A DNA stretch of 36,950 nt, from NCBI GenBank assembly GCA_009838975.1, contig VXQO01000049.1:1-36950 (forward strand). The letters run 5' to 3'. Numbering within the stretch: position 1 is the stretch's first letter; the number at the start of each line of letters is the position of its first letter. Shown in pieces: positions 1-5,908 of this stretch. Under the pieces are notes generated by a model, which was given only the letters and a program-made list of their open reading frames with translations, searched no databases and was not told where the DNA came from. The position numbers were made by a program, and so were the translations under genes. Source of the DNA: Gemmatimonadota bacterium (GTDB lineage: Bacteria; Gemmatimonadota; Gemmatimonadetes; Longimicrobiales; Gaopeijiaceae).

Positions 1-1
1 G

Positions 2-958
2 GCGGTCGACTCGGCAGGGTTGGTGACCGCGGCGGGCGTCGGCGAAACGACGATCACCGCGACATCGGGCGAAGCATCGGGCGAAGCGGTGGTGTCCGTG
101 ATGCACTCGGCGGGTTCGGTCGTCGTGTCGCCGACGGCGGACACAATCGCACCAAGCGACACGCTACGGCTGGAGGCGAAGGCGTTCGACGCAAACGGGC
201 ACTTGGTCGTAGATGCGGAGTTCACCTGGTCGTCGAGCGACGCCGGAGTGGCTCGGGTAGACGGATCGGGACTGGTCACGGCTGTCGCCGAGGGCACGGC
301 GGCGATCACGGCCACGTCGGGAGACGCCCGCGGCACGGCGGAGATCACTGTGCAGAACCAGGACCGGGCTGCGCTGGTGGCGCTTTACCATGCCACGGAC
401 GGACCGAACTGGGTGAACAACGAGAACTGGCTGACGGATGTGCCGCTGAGGGATTGGTACGGAGTAAGTACGGATGGTTCCGGGCGGGTCGTTCGTCTTG
501 ATCTCAGCGGCCGGTGGGACCGCGAGGCGCAAGTGTACACGCCCCATGGGCTCAGCGGTCCGATTCCGCCCGAGCTCGGCAACCTCGCCAACCTGACACA
601 GTTGAACCTCGAACACAATCAACTCGCCGGCCCGATCCCGGCCGAACTCGGCAACCTCGCCAGTCTGAGGTGGCTGTACCTCAGGGGCAACCAACTCACC
701 GACGCGATCCCGTCCGCACTCGGCAGCCTCGCCAACCTGACGCGGCTGTACCTCGGGGACAACCAACTCACCGGCGCGATCCCGTCCGAACTCGGTAGCC
801 TCGCCAACCTGATGTCGCTTGCCATCGCGCGCAACGACCTCACCGGCGCGATCCCGTCCGAGCTCGGTAGCCTCGCCAACCTGACAGATCTGTGGCTCTG
901 GGCCAACGACCTGAGTGGCGCGATCCCGCCCGAACTCGGCACACGTCTTCCAGTGTAG
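2..958 (+). CDS. BIG2-LRR surface protein, 5' piece of a gene split by IME-1 (open at window edge)
   Basis: The frame is open from the first bases, so the true start lies upstream of the window. The visible protein has the end of one bacterial Ig-like (BIG2) domain, a second complete BIG2 domain, an LRR N-terminal cap (DRAALVALYHATDGPNW) and about six plant-type LRRs of the PELGNL..L..L.L..N.L.G.IP type. The family is normally exported and adhesive or protein-binding. The last LRR stops abruptly: after PPELG the codons come from the end of IME-1, which adds five residues (TRLPV) and a TAG. The missing remainder, more LRRs plus a metalloprotease, resumes in the same phase at 8267. As it stands this half could make a truncated LRR protein without the protease. 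Confidence 0.9.
   Translation, partial: AVDSAGLVTAAGVGETTITATSGEASGEAVVSVMHSAGSVVVSPTADTIAPSDTLRLEAKAFDANGHLVVDAEFTWSSSDAGVARVDGSGLVTAVAEGTAAITATSGDARGTAEITVQNQDRAALVALYHATDGPNWVNNENWLTDVPLRDWYGVSTDGSGRVVRLDLSGRWDREAQVYTPHGLSGPIPPELGNLANLTQLNLEHNQLAGPIPAELGNLASLRWLYLRGNQLTDAIPSALGSLANLTRLYLGDNQLTGAIPSELGSLANLMSLAIARNDLTGAIPSELGSLANLTDLWLWANDLSGAIPPELGTRLPV
926..941 (+). repeat. attL core of IME-1 inside an LRR codon block
   Basis: The 16 bases CCGCCCGAACTCGGCA encode the PPELG part of an LRR and recur identically at 8267-8282. The two copies are 7341 bp apart, a multiple of three, and lie in the same LRR reading phase. Recombination between them would remove the element and rejoin the host gene in frame. 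The exact crossover within the 16 bp cannot be read from sequence alone. Confidence 0.85.
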
Positions 959-985
959 TCCGGCAAGGTCTACCATGTAGTCCAT

Positions 986-1008
986 AACACGTTATTGGAC
1001 AACGTGTT
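986..1008 (+). promoter_or_regulatory. Conserved 8-7-8 inverted repeat upstream of int (IME-1)
   Basis: AACACGTT-N7-AACGTGTT is a perfect 8-bp inverted repeat near the element end. The same site occurs at 24553-24575 (IME-2, perfect) and 25193-25215 (IME-3, one mismatch) at the same distance from the integrase promoter. Sequence to its left diverges much more, so the site is under constraint. It could be an excisionase (AlpA) or integrase site or an operator; the binding protein is not determined. Confidence 0.7.
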
Positions 1009-1037
1009 CTGTAGGATACGCTGCGTCCGGACGTCCC

Positions 1038-1066
1038 TTGCGGTCCATCGCCATCCCGTGTATTCT
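1038..1066 (+). promoter_or_regulatory. Predicted sigma70-like promoter of int (IME-1)
   Basis: TTGCGG at 1038-1043 and TATTCT at 1061-1066 are separated by 17 bp. The arrangement is kept in IME-3 (TTGCCG-N17-TATTCT) and IME-2 (TTGCCG-N17-TAATCT). It lies 50 bp upstream of the GTG start of the integrase gene. Confidence 0.55.
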
Positions 1067-1086
1067 TCCCGATGTAGTGCTGCAAT

Positions 1087-1097
1087 AAGTGATACAC
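1087..1097 (+). promoter_or_regulatory. Candidate integrase arm-type site, left end of IME-1
   Basis: AAGTGATACAC occurs here and again in the same orientation at 8182-8192 near the right end. Versions differing by few bases lie in the corresponding places in IME-2, and one upstream of the IME-3 integrase. Tyrosine integrases of this class bind repeated arm sites at both ends; assigning that role here is inference. Confidence 0.45.
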
Positions 1098-1115
1098 CAT
1101 AAGGAAGGAGACACC

Positions 1116-2270
1116 GTGAAGCGACCGAGGACACTATCCGCCGCGTTCGTGCGGACGGTCAACCGGCCCGGCGTCTACGGCGACGGGCGGGGCGGTCGCG
1201 GACTGAGCCTTCGCGTCCACCGGACACGGGATGGCCGGATCACCAAGACATGGCGTCAGCGCGTCAGGATCGAGAGACGGCTGACCTCGATCGGACTTGG
1301 ACCGTATCCCGAGGTGACGCTCGCCGAAGCCCGGCAAAAGGCATTGGACAACAGCCGGGGCGTCCTCTTGGGCCAGGACCCGCGTGGGCGCGGCATCCCG
1401 ACGTTCGCCGAGGCCGCCGAGCGGACGATCAAGCTCCACCGCGAGTCTTGGAAGGCCGGGAGTCCGCTTCCCGAGCAGTGGGAGTCCACCTTCCGCCTTC
1501 ATGCCGCCCCGCTCCTCGACAAGCGGGTGGACCGGATCGAGAGCGCGGACGTGCTCGCGTGTCTCGCGCCGATCTGGAACTCGAAGCCCGCAGCGGCGCG
1601 GAAGGCCCAGCACCGGATCACCGCCGTCTTCCGCTGGTGCATCGGTCGAAACTACCGGGCGGACAACCCGGTGGACCGGGCGGTCGTTGCGCTGCCGAAG
1701 GCGAACGGCCACACGACAACGCACCACCGGGCGCTCCCGCACGGAGAGGTCGCCGCCGCGCTCCGAGCGGTTCGCCGGACCACCGACACGCACCCTTCGG
1801 CGGCTCCGTGCGTCGAACTGATCGTCCTCACCGCCGTTCGTCCCGGCGAAGCGCGGGGCGCGCTCTGGGACGAGATCGACGTGGACGCGGCGACGTGGAC
1901 GATACCGGCATCCCGGATGAAGGCGGGCCGCGAGTTCACGGTCCCGCTCAGCCCCCCCGCGCTCGATGTGCTCGAACGGGCGCGCAAGCTGTCGGGCGAA
2001 TCGCCGCTGGTGTTTCCGTCGCGGACCGGCGGACCGCTGCCGCCGAAAGCGCCGCTCAGGGTGCTCAAGCGGGCCGGGGTCGCCTCGACGCTGCACGGAT
2101 TCCGGTCGAGCGCCCGGTCGTGGATGGCCGAGTCGGGCGTCCCGGCAGAGGTCGCGGAGGCCTGCCTTGCCCACGTCCCGAGAAGCCAGGTCGTTCAGGC
2201 GTATCAGCGATCCGACCTGCTGACACGCCGGGCCGAAGTCATGCAGGCATGGGGCGAGTACCTCGGGTAG
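1116..2270 (+). CDS. int: P4-type tyrosine integrase of IME-1
   Basis: This site-specific recombinase would integrate and excise the element. The 384-residue protein has an N-terminal arm-binding domain of the DUF4102 type (about 1-90; GRGLSLRV and SIGLGPYPEVTLAEAR are typical), a core-binding region, and a catalytic domain with Arg242 (TAVRPGEAR), the HxxR box His327-Arg330, His353 and the nucleophile Tyr363. GTG at 1116 is chosen because AAGGAAGGAG sits just upstream; the frame is open a little further but without a ribosome site. P4-type integrases usually use tRNA genes, whereas here the flanking core is LRR coding DNA. By eye it is about 90% identical to the IME-2 and IME-3 integrases. 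Confidence 0.95.
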   Translation: MKRPRTLSAAFVRTVNRPGVYGDGRGGRGLSLRVHRTRDGRITKTWRQRVRIERRLTSIGLGPYPEVTLAEARQKALDNSRGVLLGQDPRGRGIPTFAEAAERTIKLHRESWKAGSPLPEQWESTFRLHAAPLLDKRVDRIESADVLACLAPIWNSKPAAARKAQHRITAVFRWCIGRNYRADNPVDRAVVALPKANGHTTTHHRALPHGEVAAALRAVRRTTDTHPSAAPCVELIVLTAVRPGEARGALWDEIDVDAATWTIPASRMKAGREFTVPLSPPALDVLERARKLSGESPLVFPSRTGGPLPPKAPLRVLKRAGVASTLHGFRSSARSWMAESGVPAEVAEACLAHVPRSQVVQAYQRSDLLTRRAEVMQAWGEYLG

Positions 2271-2340
2271 CTACACGCCGGCCCCAACCCCGATCCGCAC
2301 AACCCTTCCTCTTCCGTAGCGCAGTCCGCGGGCGACCGCG

Positions 2341-2362
2341 TTGCCGCCACCCACGGCGGCAA
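2341..2362 (+). terminator. Stem-loop downstream of int (IME-1)
   Basis: TTGCCGCC-N6-GGCGGCAA is a perfect 8-bp stem 70 bp after the integrase stop. IME-2 keeps it with one change. No T-run follows, so termination is uncertain; it could be an RNA-processing or protein-binding structure. The rest of 2271-2480 has no convincing gene. Confidence 0.4.
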
Positions 2363-2480
2363 ATCGAGCCGAACCGGCCTTGCCGGACCGGATTCCACGC
2401 CTCTGGACGATCATCCTTCGGTTCGCCAAGGGGGCGTCCCGCCGCGCCGCTGGCGGAGCTCTTCCGAGGCTCTGACACGT

Positions 2481-2504
2481 TATGACACAACATGATACGT
2501 CATA
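2481..2504 (+). promoter_or_regulatory. Candidate operator upstream of the HTH/AlpA genes (IME-1)
   Basis: TATGAC-N12-GTCATA is a perfect inverted repeat in a short AT-rich patch 62 bp before the small HTH gene. A conserved TTGACG (2530-2535) and repeated GACGTTC follow. The same repeat lies at 23051-23074 in IME-2. IME-3, which has a different control module, lacks it here. It probably binds an element-encoded regulator. Confidence 0.5.
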
Positions 2505-2565
2505 AGCACTTAGGTAATTTCCTAGGGGGTTGACGTTCTTGCGGACGTTCGTTCAGCGTTCGGGC

Positions 2566-2793
2566 ATGGAGACGCTGGAGGGACAGTTCATTTCGCGCGT
2601 GAGCGCGTTTCTCGGGCGCGCGGGCGTGAGCCCGACGGCGTTCGGCCAGATGGCGGTGGGCGATCCGAATCTGATGCGCCAGATCGGGCGTGGCCGTTCG
2701 CCGTCGCTCAGGACGGCGGACCGGATTCTCGCGTTCATCGCCGAGCACGACGGGGCATCGGGCGGTGGACGCGATCCCCCTCGACGGTCGTGA
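2566..2793 (+). CDS. Small HTH-like regulatory protein (IME-1)
   Basis: A 75-residue protein starting METLEGQFISRVSAF, with homologues at 22763-22990 (IME-2) and 26764-26982 (IME-3). The middle (about 20-60) reads like a Cro/CI-type helix-turn-helix: G-V-SPTAFGQMAVGDPNLMRQIGRGRSPSLRTADRILAFIAEH. The ATG at 2566 is chosen because all three copies start with ME(T/N)L; an in-frame upstream start at 2530 would add residues absent from the IME-3 copy. It precedes alpA and is likely a regulator of element genes. The family was not recognised beyond that. Confidence 0.7.
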   Translation: METLEGQFISRVSAFLGRAGVSPTAFGQMAVGDPNLMRQIGRGRSPSLRTADRILAFIAEHDGASGGGRDPPRRS

Positions 2794-2838
2794 CACCGGA
2801 GACCGACCAGCAAGCAGAGCACAACGAGGAGAAGCAGG

Positions 2839-3150
2839 ATGATGACCGAGAACCCGAGGAACGAGAGAACGAACCCACCGATCCGCTTCCTGCGGCTGCC
2901 CGAGGTGATGAAGCGCACGGGCCTGTCGCGTAGCACGATCTATGTCCGGCTGGCCGAGGGGCGCTTCCCCCGGCCCGTCGCCCTGGGCGGGCGCGCCGTG
3001 GGCTGGATCGAGGCTGAGATCGAGGAGTGGGTCGCCGAGCGGATCGCCGAAAGCCGATCCGTGGGCGGGCGGGCCGGTGAGCGCGTCGAGGCCGCGCACC
3101 GGATCCCCGAGGCCGGTTGGCGGGCGGCGGAGACCCGCCCGGTCCGATGA
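2839..3150 (+). CDS. alpA: AlpA-family regulator/excisionase (IME-1)
   Basis: A 103-residue protein with a textbook AlpA winged-helix domain at about 15-70: RFLRLPEVMKRTGLSRSTIY, then VRLAEGRFPRP and a WIEAEIEEWV ending. AlpA proteins regulate P4-type integrases or act as recombination directionality factors. It follows the small HTH gene by 45 bp and probably shares its transcript. The C-terminal tail (about 75-103) is low in conserved features. Confidence 0.92.
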   Translation: MMTENPRNERTNPPIRFLRLPEVMKRTGLSRSTIYVRLAEGRFPRPVALGGRAVGWIEAEIEEWVAERIAESRSVGGRAGERVEAAHRIPEAGWRAAETRPVR

Positions 3151-3189
3151 CGCGGCGCGCTCGAATCGGCCGGGGAACGGCGTCTTGGG

Positions 3190-3249
3190 CTTGCCTTGGG
3201 GAGGCAAGCCAGCGTACCCCGTGTAGGACACGGGGGCTGGCGAGGGGAT
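3190..3249 (+). other. Candidate oriT of IME-1 (nested inverted repeats upstream of mobC)
   Basis: The region has CTTGCC-N7-GGCAAG (3190-3208), then GCCAGC (3208-3213), a hairpin CCCCGTGT-AGG-ACACGGGG (3217-3235) and GCTGGC (3236-3241) closing an outer stem, followed by GAGGGG. The same design is found before mobC in IME-2 and IME-3 with paired base changes that keep the stem. ColE1-type relaxases nick in a CTGG^CTTA-like sequence, and each element has CTGG-C(A/G)AGGGG just after the hairpin. The nic position is inference. Confidence 0.65.
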
Positions 3250-3303
3250 GGCGCTGCCCCCCTTCGAACCCCAACAACATCCGCGCGCCGCTGGGGCGCG
3301 CGG

Positions 3304-3435
<132 letters not shown>

Positions 3436-3463
3436 CCCGTCCCCCGTATCGGCCGGTCGTCCG

Positions 3464-3802
3464 ATGAGCGGCCGCCGCCCCGCAACCGTCTCCGCCCGCG
3501 TGTCGGCGGCCGAACTCGCCGACTGGCGGGCCAAGGCCGCGGCCGCCGGCGTCCCGCTCTCGGCGCTCGTCCGGGAGGCCATGGCCCGCACGCGCACATG
3601 GACCGCCCCGGCGGCCGAGGTCGAGCGCGAGCGCACGAAGCAGGTCGCCCGCATCGGCAACAACCTGAACCAGATCGCCCGGTGGGTGAACACCCACAAG
3701 GCGGCCATCGAGGCCGTCGAGGTGATCGTCCACCTGATCGCCGTCGAGCGGGCGCTCCGCGCGCTGGCTCCGGTCGAGAGCCCGCACGCCGATGCTCGTT
3801 AA
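3464..3802 (+). CDS. mobC: MobC-type relaxosome accessory protein (IME-1)
   Basis: A 112-residue protein with an N-terminal ribbon-helix-helix-like part (TVSARVSAAELADWRAKAAA) and the MobC family signature IGNNLNQIARWVNTH at about 66-80. MobC proteins bind oriT and help the relaxase open the nick site. ATG at 3464 is chosen because the homologues in IME-2 and IME-3 start at the same place; further upstream is the G/C homopolymer. The gene overlaps mobA by 11 bp (GATGCTCGTTAA), indicating translational coupling, and lies directly after the candidate oriT. Confidence 0.92.
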   Translation: MSGRRPATVSARVSAAELADWRAKAAAAGVPLSALVREAMARTRTWTAPAAEVERERTKQVARIGNNLNQIARWVNTHKAAIEAVEVIVHLIAVERALRALAPVESPHADAR

Positions 3803-5321
3803 GTTCCTCGCGCACGGAACCGGGTCGGCCCGCAAGGCGGCCAGGTACCTCCTCGGGGAGCTTGACGCAGCCGGGAACGAGCGTGAGGGCGTCGAGGTGC
3901 TCAGGGGAGACCCCCACCAAGTGGCCGCCGTGGCCGATACGCTCCCCTTCGACCACAAGTACACCTCCGGCGTGATCGCGTGGGCGCCGGAGGACGAGCC
4001 GACCGAAGAACAGATCGAAGCCGTCCTCGACGAGTTCGAGAAGACGGCGTGGGCCGGGCTCGAACCCGACCGCTACGCATGGGCGGCGGTGCTGCACCGC
4101 GAGAAGGATGGCGGAGCGCACGTTCATGTCCTTGCCGCCCGATGCGACTTGGAGACCGACCGGAGCCTCAACATCGCACCGCCCGGCTGGGAGAAGACGT
4201 TCGGCGCGCTTCAGGACGCCTTCAACCACGAACACGGCTGGAGCCGGCCGGACGATCCGGCGCGGGCCAGGGTGCAGCAGCCCGGACACCGCGCCTACGT
4301 CGAGGCCGCCCAGCTGAGGGCCGGGCTCCGGCTCGAAGCCTCCCCACGCGACCTGATCCGCGACTACCTGATCCAGCGCGTGGAGCAAGGCGCGGTGCGC
4401 GATCGCCACGAGGTCGTCGCCGCGCTCCGGGAGGCGGGGCTTGAAGTGCCCCGCCAAGGCATGGACTACCTAACCGCGCTGGACCCCGAGACGGGGAAAC
4501 GGTGGCGGCTGAAAGGAGAACTGTACGGAGTTGATTTCCAACGCGAACGACTTGACCGAGCGGCTGCGGAAGAAGTTGGAGACCGAGCGCAGGGAGATCG
4601 AGGAGTTGACCGCGGACGAGCTCGAACGGCTCGCCGGGAACTCGCGGCGCGCCGTGAGATACGCGCTGCGTACCATCAGGCGCGATACGGAGGAGGCAAC
4701 AGGGCGGATGCGCGAGTTGCTGATGAAGGGTTGGATGAGGCCCCTGATCGTCGGCCTGAGCCTCTCGCTCGGCACCTTCGGCGGAAGCTGGGCGACGATG
4801 CGCTGGCTGTCGAGGAGCATCCACACCCGGATCGAGACCCGCGCCGAACTGGGCCGGGACATCGACGACGCCCGGCGGACGCTCGCCCAACTGGAGGTGG
4901 ACACCTGGGGGCTCGTGTTCCACGAGATCAAGGGCGAGCGGTTCGTCGTGGTGCCGGACGGGGTGCTGGACCGTCCGCCATGGCGGGTGGACGACCGTCC
5001 GGCCTTGAAGCTGTCGAACGAGTGAGGAGGCTGTATGAGCGCGTTAGAGGGGCAGTTGACGAGGGCCTTGCGGAGGTTGTCCGTGCAGTACGAGCGGGAA
5101 CAGCGGCGGCACTCCGAACAGGTCGAGGCCTTGCGGCGGCAAGTCGAGCGGCAGACCGGGGAGAACGCCACCTTGAGGCGGCGAATCGAGCGGCTCGACG
5201 AGCAAGTGACAGGCTTGACCGAGTACTACGGGACATCTGGCGCCGCGAGACCGCGCGGCCACGGCTGGTGATAAGGCCACCGACGCACGGGCCGGAGCGC
5301 GATGCCGGACCGAGCCGCTGA
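3792..5321 (+). CDS. mobA: ColE1/MbeA-like relaxase (IME-1)
   Basis: A 509-residue relaxase that would nick oriT and lead the strand into a helper conjugation channel. The N-terminal 230 residues align with ColE1 MbeA: VKF.AHG.GS, YLLG with Tyr19 at the known nucleophile position, REGVEVLRGDP, KYTSGVIAWAPED, N..HGWS..DDP and ETGKRWRLKGELY. In place of the MbeA His-Glu-Asn metal site it has His102, His110 and His112 (HREKDGGAHVH), the three-histidine form of other relaxases. From about residue 245 the sequence is Arg/Ala-rich and its codons are shared with mobB and mobD in another frame. Total length is close to that of MbeA (about 517). Confidence 0.93.
   Translation: MLVKFLAHGTGSARKAARYLLGELDAAGNEREGVEVLRGDPHQVAAVADTLPFDHKYTSGVIAWAPEDEPTEEQIEAVLDEFEKTAWAGLEPDRYAWAAVLHREKDGGAHVHVLAARCDLETDRSLNIAPPGWEKTFGALQDAFNHEHGWSRPDDPARARVQQPGHRAYVEAAQLRAGLRLEASPRDLIRDYLIQRVEQGAVRDRHEVVAALREAGLEVPRQGMDYLTALDPETGKRWRLKGELYGVDFQRERLDRAAAEEVGDRAQGDRGVDRGRARTARRELAARREIRAAYHQARYGGGNRADARVADEGLDEAPDRRPEPLARHLRRKLGDDALAVEEHPHPDRDPRRTGPGHRRRPADARPTGGGHLGARVPRDQGRAVRRGAGRGAGPSAMAGGRPSGLEAVERVRRLYERVRGAVDEGLAEVVRAVRAGTAAALRTGRGLAAASRAADRGERHLEAANRAARRASDRLDRVLRDIWRRETARPRLVIRPPTHGPERDAGPSR
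4531..5025 (+). CDS. mobB: MobB/MbeB-like mobilization protein nested in mobA (IME-1)
   Basis: A 164-residue protein wholly inside mobA in another frame. It has a charged helical N-terminus (1-60), one membrane segment at about 69-92 (WMRPLIVGLSLSLGTFGGSW), and a C-terminal WGLVF...GERFVVVPDG block typical of MobB proteins. Homologues in IME-2 and IME-3 start with ATG; here that codon is ACG (4524-4526) and TTG at 4531 behind GGAG is the best start. In ColE1 the corresponding protein stabilises the relaxosome and links it to the membrane. Conservation of protein sequence across elements shows it is a real gene, not a shadow of mobA. Confidence 0.87.
   Translation: MISNANDLTERLRKKLETERREIEELTADELERLAGNSRRAVRYALRTIRRDTEEATGRMRELLMKGWMRPLIVGLSLSLGTFGGSWATMRWLSRSIHTRIETRAELGRDIDDARRTLAQLEVDTWGLVFHEIKGERFVVVPDGVLDRPPWRVDDRPALKLSNE
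5035..5271 (+). CDS. mobD: MbeD-like coiled-coil mobilization protein nested in mobA (IME-1)
   Basis: A 78-residue, almost fully helical protein (MSALEGQLTRALRRLSVQYE) with heptad-like Leu/Val spacing, like MbeD of ColE1, which is also 78 residues and also lies in another frame inside the relaxase gene. It begins 9 bp after mobB with a GAGGAGG ribosome site. Its role in transfer is known only by family; MbeD-type proteins are accessory and linked to entry exclusion or efficiency. Confidence 0.82.
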   Translation: MSALEGQLTRALRRLSVQYEREQRRHSEQVEALRRQVERQTGENATLRRRIERLDEQVTGLTEYYGTSGAARPRGHGW

Positions 5322-5325
5322 GGGT

Positions 5326-5339
5326 CTCCGCTTACGGAG
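5326..5339 (+). terminator. Short hairpin after mobA (IME-1)
   Basis: CTCCG-CTTA-CGGAG lies 4 bp after the mobA stop, followed by GCGGGATTTC. It marks the junction between the conserved mob block and the variable cargo. Termination activity is plausible but the stem is short and the T-run poor. Confidence 0.3.
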
Positions 5340-5416
5340 GCGGGATTTCTCGTGTCTTCTCGGTGACGGCGTTATCATTGCTTAGGGCGATGCCGTTGGT
5401 AGATCGAATAGGAGCG

Positions 5417-5908
5417 ATGGACACCCGTACGGAAGAGCAGCGTCGGCGCATCATGCAGGCGGTCAGGAGCCGGGACACCGGTCCCGAGATGCTCGTCCGA
5501 CGACTCTTGCACCGCTTTGGCTACAGATATCGGCTGCATCGCACGGATCTTCCTGGGAAACCCGACATCGTCTTCGGGTCCCGGCGCAAAGTGATCTTCG
5601 TCCACGGGTGCTTCTGGCACTCGCACGGGTGTTCCAAGGGGCGTCTTCCGAAGTCTCGCCTTGAATTCTGGAGACCGAAGCTCCTCGAAAACAGCCGCCG
5701 CGACGGTCGAAACGAGGAAGCGTTGCGCGCACTGGGATGGAACGTGCTCGTGATCTGGCAGTGCGAGACCAGCGACCTCGAAGCCTTGTCCCAACGCCTA
5801 CTGCGCTTTCTGGGTGACAGGAAGCTCCAATCGCCTCGCAGAGCGACGCGCGGGAGCGTGCGCGGGCCGGATCGATCGGAAGCCATCAATCCACGCGGTG
5901 AGCCATGA
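5417..5908 (+). CDS. vsr: Very-short-patch repair endonuclease (IME-1 cargo)
   Basis: Vsr cuts beside T:G mismatches left when 5-methylcytosine deaminates. The 163-residue protein has RSRDTGPEMLVRRLLH, LPGKPDIVF with catalytic Asp50, and FVHGCFWHSHGC with His63 and His68, followed by FW..KL..N..RD and a GWNVLVIWQCE strand. ATG at 5417 gives the usual N-terminus; the frame opens further upstream but adds unrelated residues. It overlaps the C5 methyltransferase start by 4 bp (ATGA), matching its job of protecting the methylated genome. The last 25 residues are a variable tail. Confidence 0.94.
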   Translation: MDTRTEEQRRRIMQAVRSRDTGPEMLVRRLLHRFGYRYRLHRTDLPGKPDIVFGSRRKVIFVHGCFWHSHGCSKGRLPKSRLEFWRPKLLENSRRDGRNEEALRALGWNVLVIWQCETSDLEALSQRLLRFLGDRKLQSPRRATRGSVRGPDRSEAINPRGEP

